A DNA stretch of 64,000 nt from Mycolicibacter terrae (GTDB taxonomy: Bacteria > Actinomycetota > Actinomycetes > Mycobacteriales > Mycobacteriaceae), in NCBI RefSeq assembly GCF_010727125.1, contig NZ_AP022564.1, positions 62,001-126,000 of the forward strand, in the 5' to 3' direction. A model generated the notes under the pieces. That model was not told where the DNA came from. It saw only the letters and a program-made list of their open reading frames with translations, and searched no databases. Below are positions 1-8,283 of the stretch, piece by piece; position 1 is the stretch's first letter; every line of letters starts with the position of its first letter. The position numbers and the translations under genes are program-made.

Positions 1-732
1 TCGTATCTGTACCGCAAGATGATCCCGATTCTGGTCGAGGCCGGGCACCGGGTCATCTGTCCGGACCTGGTCGGGTTCGGGCGTTCGGACAAGCCGACTC
101 AAGCCCACGACCACACCTACGCCCGCCACGTCGAGTGGATGCGGGCGCTGGCGTTCGACGTGCTGGGCCTGCAGCGGGCGACGCTGGTCGGCCAGGACTG
201 GGGCGGGTTGATCGGGCTGCGGCTGGTCGCCGAGAACCCGGATCGGTTCAGCCGGGTCGTGGTGGCCAACACCGGTCTGCCCACCGGGGACATCCCGATG
301 CCGGAGATCTGGTGGCGCTTCCGGGAGGCGATCCAGAGCGCCCCGACGATCGACGTCGGGTGGTTCGTGCAGTCCGGGTGCCGCAAGCCGATGGGTGATG
401 CGGTCCGGGCCGGATACGACGCCCCGTTCCCCGACGACAGCTACTGCGTCGGGCCGCGGACCATGCCGTCACTGATCCCGACCACCCCCGAGGACCCGTC
501 CGCCCCGGCCAACCGCTCGGCGTGGGCCGCGCTGTGCGCCTCGGAGACGCCGATGCTGGTCGCATTCAGTGACGGCGACCCGATCACCGGGGCGATGGCG
601 CCGATCTTCCAGCGGGAGATGCGCGGCGCGCGCGGCCGGGCGCACCCGGTGATCCACGACGCCGGCCACTTCCTGCAGGAGGATGCCGGCGAGGAGTTGG
701 CCCGCCACATCGTGGAGTTCCTGCGTCGGTGA
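1..732 (+). CDS. Haloalkane dehalogenase (HLD-I/DhmA-like), 5' truncated by window edge
   Basis: Alpha/beta-hydrolase that would hydrolyse carbon-halogen bonds of haloalkanes in the cytoplasm. The frame is open from base 1 (it reads SYLYRK before the first visible ATG at base 19), so the start lies outside the window. The nucleophile elbow GQDWGG is at bases 190-207, with the Asp nucleophile followed by the Trp that helps hold the halide. SDGDP is the probable acid region and DAGHFLQED carries the catalytic His. The overall pattern (GFGRSDKPT, RAGYDAPFPD) matches mycobacterial Rv2296-type dehalogenases. It is followed by ligC after a 100-base gap and is probably a separate unit. The family call is firm; substrate is unknown, and other alpha/beta-hydrolases such as epoxide hydrolases are less likely because of the DW pair. 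Confidence 0.85.
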   Translation, partial: SYLYRKMIPILVEAGHRVICPDLVGFGRSDKPTQAHDHTYARHVEWMRALAFDVLGLQRATLVGQDWGGLIGLRLVAENPDRFSRVVVANTGLPTGDIPMPEIWWRFREAIQSAPTIDVGWFVQSGCRKPMGDAVRAGYDAPFPDDSYCVGPRTMPSLIPTTPEDPSAPANRSAWAALCASETPMLVAFSDGDPITGAMAPIFQREMRGARGRAHPVIHDAGHFLQEDAGEELARHIVEFLRR

Positions 733-832
733 CCTTCCGCCGTACGTCGAGTGAGCGGTTTGTACGCCGATTCGGCCGCTGCGAGTGCCAAACCGCACAC
801 TCGGCACGGTTTTCATCGACATCATGAACACC

Positions 833-1867
833 ATGGACCTGCCCGTGGCGCCGCCGGTAGCCCCGATGCTCGCCAAGGCTGCGGTCGCCGTTCCCGGGGA
901 GGGCGAGGCGCCCGGGCGCTGGTCCTATGAACCCAAGTGGGACGGTTTCCGTGCCATCGTCTTTCGCGACGACGACGAGGTGCTGCTGCAATCGCGCAAC
1001 GGCAAACCGCTGGGCCGTTACTTTCCCGAACTGCTGGATGCCCTGCGCGCCGAGGTCGCCCCGCGCTGCGTGCTCGACGGGGAGGTGGTGGTGCCACGCC
1101 GGATCGGTGGACGGACCCGGCTGGACTGGGAGTCTTTGAGCCAGCGCATCCATCCCGCCCAGAGCCGGGTGCGGATGCTGGCCGAGCAGACCCCGGCGCA
1201 GTTCATCGGCTTCGACGTATTGGCCACCGGGTCCGCGTCGCTGCTCGGCGAGCCGTTTTCGGTGCGACGGGAAGCACTGGCCGAGCTGGTGAGCGGCGGG
1301 ACCAGCTGCCATGTCACCCGCGCCACCTCCGACCCCGAGCAGGCCAGACACTGGCTCACCACGTTCGAAGGGGCCGGGCTCGACGGGGTGGTCGCCAAGC
1401 GCACCGACGGGCCTTATCTGCCCGGCAAGCGCGAGATGGTCAAGATCAAACACCGTCGCGACGCCGACTGCGTGGTCATGGGGTATCGCATCCACAAGAG
1501 CGGCGCCGGCATCGGCTCGCTGCTGCTGGGCCTGTACCGCCCCGATGGCGAGCTGGCGATGGTCGGCGGTGCCGCGGCGTTCAGCGACGCCGATCGGCTG
1601 GCCCTGCTGGCCGAGCTGGAGCCGCTGCGCCTCGGCGACGTCCGGGACGGCGAACCGAGCCGGTGGAACTCCGCTGCCGACAAGCAGTGGGTCCCGATCC
1701 GGCCCGAGCGCGTCGCCGAGGTCGCCTACGACCAGATGGAAGGCGACCGGTTCCGCCACACCGTGAAGCTGGTGCGGTGGCGTCCCGACCGCGACCCGGC
1801 CAGCTGCACCTTCGACCAGCTCGACGTCCCGCTGAACTACGAACTGGCCGACGTGCTGGAGACCTGA
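833..1867 (+). CDS. ligC: ATP-dependent DNA ligase LigC
   Basis: Seals nicks by ATP-dependent adenylation of a lysine; a repair ligase dispensable for replication. The protein is 344 residues. Motif I EPKWDGFR places the AMP-accepting lysine at K35; DGEVV (motif III region), AGLDGVVAK (motif IV) and VKIKHRRDADCV (motif V) follow. The C-terminal OB fold begins near GYRIHKSGAG and ends with RFRHT and RWRPDRDP. I chose ATG 833, which gives MDLPVAPPVAPMLAK as in M. tuberculosis LigC; ATG 824 is an in-frame alternative. It ends one base before the polymerase gene and is clearly translated with it. Length fits LigC (about 358) rather than the larger LigD fusion. Confidence 0.9.
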   Translation: MDLPVAPPVAPMLAKAAVAVPGEGEAPGRWSYEPKWDGFRAIVFRDDDEVLLQSRNGKPLGRYFPELLDALRAEVAPRCVLDGEVVVPRRIGGRTRLDWESLSQRIHPAQSRVRMLAEQTPAQFIGFDVLATGSASLLGEPFSVRREALAELVSGGTSCHVTRATSDPEQARHWLTTFEGAGLDGVVAKRTDGPYLPGKREMVKIKHRRDADCVVMGYRIHKSGAGIGSLLLGLYRPDGELAMVGGAAAFSDADRLALLAELEPLRLGDVRDGEPSRWNSAADKQWVPIRPERVAEVAYDQMEGDRFRHTVKLVRWRPDRDPASCTFDQLDVPLNYELADVLET

Positions 1868-1868
1868 G

Positions 1869-2888
1869 ATGCCGGAAGCCGAGGAATTGGACGTCGACGG
1901 CATCGCCGTTCGCTTCACCAGCGGCGACAAGGCGTACTTTCCCCGGCTCGGCGCGGGCGGCACCAAACGGGCGCTGGCCGACTATTACCTGGCGGTGGCG
2001 AGCGGGCCGCTGCTGCAGGCGCTGCGGGACCGGCCCACCCACCTGCAGCGCTTCCCCGACGGCATTGAAGGTGACGAGGTCTACCAGAAGCGGCTGCCGC
2101 GTGGGCATCCCGACTACCTGGAATCCTGCCGGGTGACGTTCCCGTCCGGCCGCACCGCCGATGCGCTCAAGGTCACCCGGCCCGCGGACATCTTGTGGGC
2201 GGTGCAGATGAGCACCGTCACCCTGCACCCCTGGCCGGTGCGCTGTCCCGACACCGACCACCCCGACGAGCTGCGCATCGACCTGGACCCGCAGCCCGGC
2301 ACCGGGTTCGCGCAGGCCCGTGCGGTTGCGCTGGAGGCGGTGCGGCCGCTGCTCGCCGAGCTCGGACTCGTCGGATACGTCAAGACGTCGGGCGGCCGCG
2401 GCCTGCACGTCTACCTGCGGATCAAGCCGGATTGGGACTTCATCGAGGTCCGCCGGGCCGGAATCGCGCTGGCCCGCGAGATCGAGCGGCGTGCCCCGGA
2501 GGCGGTCACCACCTCGTGGTGGAAGGAAGAGCGGGGCGCCCGGATCTTCCTCGACTTCAACCAGAACGCCCGCGACCGCACCATGGCGTCGGCCTACTCG
2601 GTGCGGGCCACCCCGATCGCCACCGTCTCCACACCGTTGAGCTGGGACGAGTTGGCCGACGGCGCCGACCCCGACGACTACACGATCGCCACCGTGCCCG
2701 AGCTGCTCGCCCGACGCGGCGATCCGTGGCGCACCATCGACGACCTCGAGCAGTCGCTCGAGCCGCTGCTCGAGATGGTCGTCGCCGACGAAGCACGCGG
2801 CCTCGGCGACCTGCCCTACCCGCCGAACTATCCGAAGATGCCCGGCGAACCCAAGCGGGTGCAGCCCAGCCGGGAGAAGTCAGACTGA
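1869..2888 (+). CDS. LigC-associated primase-polymerase (LigD POL-like, PolD1)
   Basis: 339-residue archaeo-eukaryotic primase-superfamily polymerase. These enzymes fill gaps with ribo- or deoxynucleotides in end-joining or base-excision repair and work beside LigC or LigD. The metal-binding aspartates are seen in RIDLDPQPG (D138 and D140); SGGRGLHVYLRI and the later FLDFNQNARDRT are the other conserved POL-domain blocks. It starts one base after the ligC stop, so the two form an operon. There is no ligase or nuclease domain attached, so it is a stand-alone POL protein (M. tuberculosis Rv3730c / M. smegmatis PolD1 type). Its 3' end overlaps the convergent TetR gene by 9 bases. Confidence 0.88.
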   Translation: MPEAEELDVDGIAVRFTSGDKAYFPRLGAGGTKRALADYYLAVASGPLLQALRDRPTHLQRFPDGIEGDEVYQKRLPRGHPDYLESCRVTFPSGRTADALKVTRPADILWAVQMSTVTLHPWPVRCPDTDHPDELRIDLDPQPGTGFAQARAVALEAVRPLLAELGLVGYVKTSGGRGLHVYLRIKPDWDFIEVRRAGIALAREIERRAPEAVTTSWWKEERGARIFLDFNQNARDRTMASAYSVRATPIATVSTPLSWDELADGADPDDYTIATVPELLARRGDPWRTIDDLEQSLEPLLEMVVADEARGLGDLPYPPNYPKMPGEPKRVQPSREKSD

Positions 2889-3545
2889 CCGCTCCAGCAG
2901 CCCCACGCACGTGGCGGTCAGCAGTCGGGTCAGCGCGGTGGTGAAATCCAGGTCCCACTCGGGCGACAATGCCGGCTCGTCGGAGTAGGCGGCGGTCAGC
3001 GTCGCCGGTGGGTGCGCCATCTGCCACAGCACCGAGCCCAGCGAATAAGCGGCCAGCAGCAGATCCAGTGCGCCGCGCTGGCCGATCCCGGGCAGCACCC
3101 GCTCGATCGCGCCCGCGCTGGCCGTCACCGCGGCCATGCTGACCCGTCTTACTTCGATCACCCGCTCGGCGTCCACCTCGTGTTCCAAGTGCAGGTGCAG
3201 GTTGGACAGCAAGTCGCAGAAGAGCGGGTCAGCGGCGAGCCCGCTGACCAGCGTCTCGACCACCCGGTCCGGTGTCGCCGGCCCGGGCTGGTCCAATTCG
3301 GAGCAGACCGACTCCGACCAGCGCTCCCAACTTTCGGCCGCCAGGCGCAGCAGCACCTCCTTATAGGAGCTGAAGTAGCGGCGCACGGCCGAGTAGTGCA
3401 CCCCGGCCCGCGTGGCCACGGCGGTCAGGGTCACCGACGCGACGCCGGCTTCGAGAGCCACCGAACGCGCGGCTTCCACCAGCGCTTCTGCCCGCTGACG
3501 TTTCTTTTCTTCGCTGCGAGCGCGTTGAAATGGGACCTGCCGCAC
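2880..3545 (-). CDS. TetR-family transcriptional regulator divergent from mmpS-mmpL
   Basis: N-terminal TetR helix-turn-helix (residues about 12-60 from GTG 3545: LEAGVASVTLTAVATRAGV, then VHYSAVRRYFSSYKEVLLRL) followed by a helical ligand-binding domain. Two GTG starts are possible: 3563 gives MRYPRAVRQVPF and lies inside a palindrome; 3545 gives MRQVPFQRARSEEKK and leaves that palindrome in the leader. I prefer 3545; neither has a clear ribosome binding site. It is divergent from mmpS, and two inverted repeats sharing the half-site GTGCGT lie between them, so it probably represses itself and the mmpS-mmpL operon. The arrangement equals TetR Rv0452 beside mmpS4-mmpL4 in M. tuberculosis. Ligand unknown. 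Confidence 0.85.
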   Translation of the reverse strand: MRQVPFQRARSEEKKRQRAEALVEAARSVALEAGVASVTLTAVATRAGVHYSAVRRYFSSYKEVLLRLAAESWERWSESVCSELDQPGPATPDRVVETLVSGLAADPLFCDLLSNLHLHLEHEVDAERVIEVRRVSMAAVTASAGAIERVLPGIGQRGALDLLLAAYSLGSVLWQMAHPPATLTAAYSDEPALSPEWDLDFTTALTRLLTATCVGLLERSV

Positions 3546-3556
3546 GGCGCGAGGAT

Positions 3557-3575
3557 AACGCACATGGTGTGCGTT
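3557..3575. promoter_or_regulatory. Palindromic operator 1 for the TetR regulator
   Basis: Perfect 8-base inverted repeat, AACGCACA-TGG-TGTGCGTT. It sits at the 5' edge of the tetR gene and shares the core GTGCGT with a second palindrome 26 bases further on. Position and symmetry are what a TetR dimer needs; assignment to this regulator is inference. Confidence 0.6.
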
Positions 3576-3600
3576 GCGACAGCTCCGGGCCGTGCTGTAG

Positions 3601-3616
3601 CGTGCGTTTACGCACG
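3601..3616. promoter_or_regulatory. Palindromic operator 2 for the TetR regulator
   Basis: Perfect inverted repeat CGTGCGT-TT-ACGCACG. The half-site GTGCGT/ACGCAC is the same as in operator 1, but the half-sites point outward relative to those in operator 1 and are 2 rather than 5 bases apart. It lies 33 bases upstream of the mmpS start, where it could block the promoter. Confidence 0.6.
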
Positions 3617-3621
3617 TGGAC

Positions 3622-3639
3622 TTGGGTTAGGGTACCCAA
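3622..3639. promoter_or_regulatory. Degenerate IdeR-like iron box upstream of mmpS
   Basis: TTGGGTTAGGGTACCCAA is an inverted repeat (TTGGGT / ACCCAA). Compared with the recalled mycobacterial iron box TTAGGTTAGGCTAACCTAA it matches at most positions but is one base shorter. It lies 9 bases before the mmpS GTG. The one-base difference could abolish IdeR binding, so this is a candidate only; the symmetry could equally serve another repressor. Confidence 0.35.
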
Positions 3640-3648
3640 AGGTGCTAG

Positions 3649-4095
3649 GTGAAGGGGACTCCGATTTTCAAGGTGCTGAGTCGGGTGTGGATACCCCTGG
3701 TGATTCTGGCCGTGGTTGGTGTCGCCGGGTTCACGGTGACGCGCATCCATGGTCTGTTCGGATCCGAGAAGCGCCCGTCATATTCCGACGGCCAGATCGA
3801 CGAGACCAAGCCGTTCAACCCGAAGCGGTTGACCTATGAGATCTTCGGCCCCCCAGGCACTGTGGCAGACATCAGTTACTTCGACGTCAACTCCGAGCCG
3901 CAACGGGTCCAAGGCGTCCAACTGCCGTGGCAGCTCGAAATCGTGACCACCTTGCCGGCAGTGGTGGGAAGCATTATGGCGCAAGGCGATAGCAACAGCA
4001 TCGGGTGCCGGATCACGGTGGATGGGGAGGTGAAGGCCGAACGCATCTCCAACGAGGTGAACGCCTACACCTTCTGTCTGCTGAAGGCGGCATGA
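3649..4095 (+). CDS. mmpS: MmpS-family membrane protein (MmpS4/MmpS5 type)
   Basis: Small accessory protein of an MmpL transporter: a single N-terminal membrane helix (residues about 12-30, [18 protein letters not shown]) and a periplasmic beta-sandwich domain. The family signature is visible in [19 protein letters not shown] and in the C-terminal [28 protein letters not shown] followed by a distal cysteine (FCLL) is typical. 148 residues against about 140 for MmpS4. The start is GTG 3649, preceded by AAAGGTG. The stop overlaps the mmpL ATG (ATGA), so the two are translationally coupled. Members assist siderophore export (MmpS4/5) and drug efflux (MmpS5). Confidence 0.9.
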   Translation: MKGTPIFKVLSRVWIPLVILAVVGVAGFTVTRIHGLFGSEKRPSYSDGQIDETKPFNPKRLTYEIFGPPGTVADISYFDVNSEPQRVQGVQLPWQLEIVTTLPAVVGSIMAQGDSNSIGCRITVDGEVKAERISNEVNAYTFCLLKAA

Positions 4096-7001
4096 GTCCG
4101 CCTATAACCAGTAGCGCGGGCGGACCTCCTCAGCGGACGTTCGTCGCGCACACCATTCGCCGGCTGTCGGTGCCGATCATCCTCTTCTGGGTTGGCCTGA
4201 TCGTGCTGCTCGGCGCCACCGTGCCGTCGCTGGAGCAGATCGGCAAAGAGAACGCCGTGTCGGCGAGCCCGACGTCCGCGCCGTCCATGCAGGCCATGAC
4301 CGAGATGGGCAGGGTCTTCCAGGAATCGGATTCCGACAGCACCGCGATGATCGTGCTGGAGGCCGACCACGAACTCGGCGATGCCGAGCACGAGTACTAC
4401 GCCGAAATGGTCAAGCGGCTCAAAGCCGACACCGCTCATGTGCAGCACGTCCAGGACTTCTGGGGTGACCCGATGACCGCCGTCGGCGCCCAGAGTGCCG
4501 ACGGCAGAGCGACTTACGTGCAACTGAACCTGGTCGGCAACATCGGCCAGGCGACGGCCAACGACTCCGTCGAGTCGGTCCGCAACATCGTGGACTCGAT
4601 CGAGGCCCCACCCGGGTTGACGGTCTATGTCACCGGCACCGCGGCACTGGCCAACGACATGAACCACGCCGGCGACAAGTCCATGTTGAAGATGATGGCC
4701 GTCACCATTCTGGTGATCCTGACCATGCTGCTGGCGGTCTATCGGTCGGTCACCACCGTGGTGCTGCTGCTGGCGATGGTCGGCATGGAGTTGTCCGCCG
4801 CGCGCGGGGTGGTGGCATTCCTGGGCCATCACCACCTGGTCGGGTTGACGACGTTTGCCGTCAACCTGCTGGTCTCGCTGGCGATCGCCGCCGGCACCGA
4901 CTACGCCATCTTCCTGATCGGCCGCTATCACGAGGCCCGCCACAACGGTGAGGACCCGGAGACGGCCTACTACACCGCTTTCAACGGCGTCTCGCACGTC
5001 ATCCTGGGCTCCGGCCTGACCATCGCCGGCGCGTTGTTCTGTCTGCACTTCACCCACATGCCCTACTTCGTCTCGCTGGGTATCCCGTGTGCGGTGGGCA
5101 TGGTCATCTCGGTGCTGGCCGCGTTGACATTGGGGCCGGCGATCATCACCGTCGGCAGCCGATTCGGCCTGTTCGAGCCCAAGCGCAAGATGAGCACCCG
5201 CGGCTGGCGGCAGCTTGGGACGGCGATCGTGCGGTGGCCGGGGCCGATTCTGGTTGCCTCGCTGGCCATTGCGGCCGTCGGCCTGCTGGCGCTGCCGGGC
5301 TATCAGCCGGCCTACGACGACCGCAAGTACATCCCCACCGACATCCCGGCCAACGAGGGCTTCGCCGCGGCCGACCGGCACTTCTCGCAGTCCCGGATGA
5401 TGCCGGAGGTGCTGATGATCGAAGCCGATCACGACCTGCGCAACCCGTCAGACTTCCTGGTCATCGACAAACTGGCCAAGGCGGTGTTCAAGGTCGTCGG
5501 AATCTCCCGGGTGCAGGCGATCACCCGGCCGCAGGGAACCCCACTGGAACACACCTCCATTCCGTTTCAGATGAGCATGCAGAACGCCGGCCAGATGCAG
5601 ACCATGCAGTTCCAGAAGAAGCGCATGGACGACATGCTCACCCAGGCCGACGCGATGGGCGAGACCATCGCGACCATGCGGCAGATGCTCGGCTACATGA
5701 GCCAGTTGGCCAGCACCACCCACGCGATGGTGGCCGACATGGACGTCCTACAGGCTCAGATCTATGACATCCGCGACCACATCGCCGATTTCGAAGATTT
5801 CTGGCGGCCGATTCGCAGCTACTTCTACTGGGAACCGCACTGCTACGACATCCCGATCTGCTTCTCGCTGCGCTCGGCGTTCGACATGGTCGACAGTGTC
5901 GATCCGATGAGCGAGAGCATGGACAGGATGATCCTGCACATGGGCGACATGGACAAGCTCATGCCGCAGATGCTGACCACCTTCCCGCCGATGATCGACA
6001 CCATGGCGACCATGCAGACCATGATGCTGACGATGCACAGCACCATGTCCGGAATCTTCGCCCAGATGGAGGAGATGGGCGACAACGCCACCGCGATGGG
6101 CAAGGCGTTCGACGAGTCCAAGAACGACGACTCGTTCTATCTGCCGCCGGAGGTGTTCGAGAACCCGGACTTCAAGCGTGCGATGAACATGTTCTTGTCC
6201 CCGGACGGCAAGGCCGTCCGGATGATCATCTCCCACCGGGGTAATCCCGCGACGGCAGAAGGTATCTCGCACATCGACAAGATCCGGACCGCTGCCGAGG
6301 AGGCGCTCAAGGGAACACCGCTGGAGGACGCCAAGATCTACCTCGGCGGGACCGCGGCGCTGTTCAAGGACATGCACGACGGCTCCTACTACGACCTGCT
6401 GATCGCCGGAATCGCCTCGCTGTGCCTGATTTTCGTCATCATGCTGCTGATCACCCGTGCGCTGATCGCCGCGTTGGTGATCGTCGGGACCGTCGCGCTG
6501 TCCCTGGGGGCGTCGTTCGGGCTGTCGGTACTGGTCTGGCAGTACCTCATCGGCATGCAGCTGCACTGGCTGGTGATGGTGATGTCGGTGATCGTGCTGC
6601 TGGCGGTGGGATCGGACTACAACCTGATGTTGGTCTCCCGGTTCAAAGAGGAGATCCATGCCGGGTTGCACACCGGCATCATCCGGGCGATGGGCGGTAC
6701 CGGGAAGGTGGTGACGGCAGCCGGCCTGGTGTTCGCCTTCACCATGGCCTCGATGGCCGTTAGCGACCTGCGCATCATCGGGCAGATCGGCACCACCATC
6801 GGGCTGGGGCTGATGTTCGACACGTTGATCGTGCGGGCGTTCATGACACCGTCGATCGCGGCGCTGCTGGGTCGCTGGTTCTGGTGGCCCATCAACGTGC
6901 TGCCCCACGTCGGCGGCAAGGCCGCCCGGCATCGGGAGGCCGCCGCCGCGCAGGGCTCCGACGACGAAGTCGCCGAGGAGTTCTCCCGGCCGCAGGCCTG
7001 A
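4092..7001 (+). CDS. mmpL: MmpL-family RND transporter (MmpL4/MmpL5 type)
   Basis: 969-residue inner-membrane transporter driven by proton flow, exporting lipids or siderophores towards the periplasm. Two halves each carry an MMPL domain with the paired proton-relay Asp-Tyr: [12 protein letters not shown] (D270-Y271) and [12 protein letters not shown] (D842-Y843). Between them is a long extracytoplasmic insert (about 407-760) that is strikingly Met-rich and helical at about 493-660, the predicted coiled-coil hairpin of MmpL4/MmpL5. Length equals MmpL4 (about 967). The start ATG 4092 overlaps the mmpS stop; an upstream extension in frame has no support. Gene order (divergent TetR, mmpS, mmpL, DUF5078 protein) suggests a siderophore exporter, but drug or lipid substrates remain possible. 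Confidence 0.92.
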   Translation: MSPPITSSAGGPPQRTFVAHTIRRLSVPIILFWVGLIVLLGATVPSLEQIGKENAVSASPTSAPSMQAMTEMGRVFQESDSDSTAMIVLEADHELGDAEHEYYAEMVKRLKADTAHVQHVQDFWGDPMTAVGAQSADGRATYVQLNLVGNIGQATANDSVESVRNIVDSIEAPPGLTVYVTGTAALANDMNHAGDKSMLKMMAVTILVILTMLLAVYRSVTTVVLLLAMVGMELSAARGVVAFLGHHHLVGLTTFAVNLLVSLAIAAGTDYAIFLIGRYHEARHNGEDPETAYYTAFNGVSHVILGSGLTIAGALFCLHFTHMPYFVSLGIPCAVGMVISVLAALTLGPAIITVGSRFGLFEPKRKMSTRGWRQLGTAIVRWPGPILVASLAIAAVGLLALPGYQPAYDDRKYIPTDIPANEGFAAADRHFSQSRMMPEVLMIEADHDLRNPSDFLVIDKLAKAVFKVVGISRVQAITRPQGTPLEHTSIPFQMSMQNAGQMQTMQFQKKRMDDMLTQADAMGETIATMRQMLGYMSQLASTTHAMVADMDVLQAQIYDIRDHIADFEDFWRPIRSYFYWEPHCYDIPICFSLRSAFDMVDSVDPMSESMDRMILHMGDMDKLMPQMLTTFPPMIDTMATMQTMMLTMHSTMSGIFAQMEEMGDNATAMGKAFDESKNDDSFYLPPEVFENPDFKRAMNMFLSPDGKAVRMIISHRGNPATAEGISHIDKIRTAAEEALKGTPLEDAKIYLGGTAALFKDMHDGSYYDLLIAGIASLCLIFVIMLLITRALIAALVIVGTVALSLGASFGLSVLVWQYLIGMQLHWLVMVMSVIVLLAVGSDYNLMLVSRFKEEIHAGLHTGIIRAMGGTGKVVTAAGLVFAFTMASMAVSDLRIIGQIGTTIGLGLMFDTLIVRAFMTPSIAALLGRWFWWPINVLPHVGGKAARHREAAAAQGSDDEVAEEFSRPQA

Positions 7002-7220
7002 GGAGGACCGCCGCCGGTGCCACAACCGCCGCTCGGCTGTGAGCGAGCCCATGTGACCAGGGCCGGAGAATAATTAGGTAGCTCGGCTAAAGTTATGTAG
7101 CATTGCGAATCGAGTTCGGAGGGCTGCGCAGCCATTCGCCGTTGCATCCGTCTCACCCGGCTCAGCGGTCTCACCAGGGGGGATCGTCGGCCGAAACCGA
7201 CATAGGGAAAGAACGGGGTA

Positions 7221-7703
7221 ATGGCTACAGTGGATTCCATGCGTACGCACCGCCCGCTTCTCCGCGCGGCCGCGCTGGCCGCCGTCGCCGGCTTCGCGGC
7301 TGTTCTGTTGCCCGCCACCGCCGCCGCTGACGCCACCGATGACTTCCCGATCCCGCGGCGGGTGATCCGCACCGACTGCAGCGCCGAGCAGATGCTGGCC
7401 GCCAGCCGCGACCTGTCGCCGGTCTACTACGAGCGGTACATGATCGACATGCACAACAAGCCGGTGCAGGTGCAGCAGGCCGCCATCGACAAGATGCACT
7501 GGTTCTTCTCGCTGAACCCCGAGCAGCGCCGCGCCTACTCCGAGGAACTGGCGACGAACTTCGCCGACCCGCTGACCGTGTCGTGGCCCAATCACGCCAA
7601 GATCTTCTTCAACAACAAGGGTGTCGTCGCCAAGTCGACCGAAGCCTGCAGCCAGTACCCGCGCGACGACATGTCGGTGTGGGACTGGGCGCCCAAGCCG
7701 TAA
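7221..7703 (+). CDS. Secreted DUF5078 protein, homologue of siderophore-secretion factor Rv0455c
   Basis: Periplasmic or secreted protein with a signal peptide (positively charged start, [15 protein letters not shown] core, cleavage near TAAADA). The mature part shows the family blocks [50 protein letters not shown] and [11 protein letters not shown], with two cysteines (DCSAEQ and EACSQ) likely bridged. This is the family of M. tuberculosis Rv0455c, reported as needed for mycobactin/carboxymycobactin secretion with MmpL4/5. ATG 7239 (MRTHRP) is an alternative start. It lies 219 bases after mmpL; that gap holds only a 12-base palindrome at 7122-7133 and no convincing promoter. Confidence 0.85.
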   Translation: MATVDSMRTHRPLLRAAALAAVAGFAAVLLPATAAADATDDFPIPRRVIRTDCSAEQMLAASRDLSPVYYERYMIDMHNKPVQVQQAAIDKMHWFFSLNPEQRRAYSEELATNFADPLTVSWPNHAKIFFNNKGVVAKSTEACSQYPRDDMSVWDWAPKP

Positions 7704-7715
7704 CCGGAGACGCCG

Positions 7716-8279
7716 ATGAACGGTTCCATCCGTCGAGTCACCCAGGCCCTGGCCGTCGCCGGCATGACGGGCGGGCTGCTTCTGGCGGGTCAGGGATCAC
7801 CGGCGGGCGCCCAACCGGCGGGCTTCCCCAATCTGGATGACTTCACCGCGGTCCCGGCGGACGACTACATCACCACCGGCCCGAAGGGGCCCGGGCGCTG
7901 GGTGAATTTCACCACCCCCTACAACATCGCCTGCCAATTCGACGCCACGGAACCGCCGGCGGGGTCGTCGCAGGCGCTGATGTGCGACGGCGATATGCCC
8001 GGCATGGCCAACGCACCGCTGAGTTCGGGTGCGCCGGTCCCAGACGGATGTGTGATCGGCACCGTGCGCTCCCAGGGCGCGGCCGGGCTGCGCTTGAACC
8101 GCGAATCGACGAGCTGCGGTCGCCAGTTCTCCAACGGCGCCTTCCTGGGCGTCGGACAGAAGGTCTCCTACGGCAACGTGACCTGCGCGGTGGGCGCCGA
8201 CCAACTCGTCGCCTGCCTGGACACCTCGCTGGGTCACCACGGCTTCGTGCTGCGGCCGTCGGGAAGCACGGCGTTCTAG
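7716..8279 (+). CDS. Secreted cysteine-rich hypothetical protein
   Basis: 187 residues, not assigned to a function. A signal peptide (VTQALAVAGMTGGLLLAG, cleavage near AGAQP) is followed by a mature domain with six cysteines (NIACQ, LMCDG, DGCVIG, STSCG, VTCAV, VACLD), enough for three disulfides. The C-terminal HGFVLRPSGSTAF resembles a motif recurring in small mycobacterial exported proteins. The start is 12 bases after the preceding stop with GGAGA just upstream, so it is probably co-transcribed with the DUF5078 gene and may belong to the same export system. Confidence 0.75.
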   Translation: MNGSIRRVTQALAVAGMTGGLLLAGQGSPAGAQPAGFPNLDDFTAVPADDYITTGPKGPGRWVNFTTPYNIACQFDATEPPAGSSQALMCDGDMPGMANAPLSSGAPVPDGCVIGTVRSQGAAGLRLNRESTSCGRQFSNGAFLGVGQKVSYGNVTCAVGADQLVACLDTSLGHHGFVLRPSGSTAF

Positions 8280-8283
8280 CCCA

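Noticed and set aside
4065..5432. Long minus-strand frames inside mmpL (also 5748-7052)
   Set aside because: They are antisense to conserved transporter motifs and encode His/Asp/Gln-rich low-complexity sequence without a start site or family.
7066..7090. IdeR box upstream of the DUF5078 gene (TTAGGTAGCTCGGCTAA)
   Set aside because: Only the outer TTAG/CTAA match, with wrong spacing and no inner symmetry.
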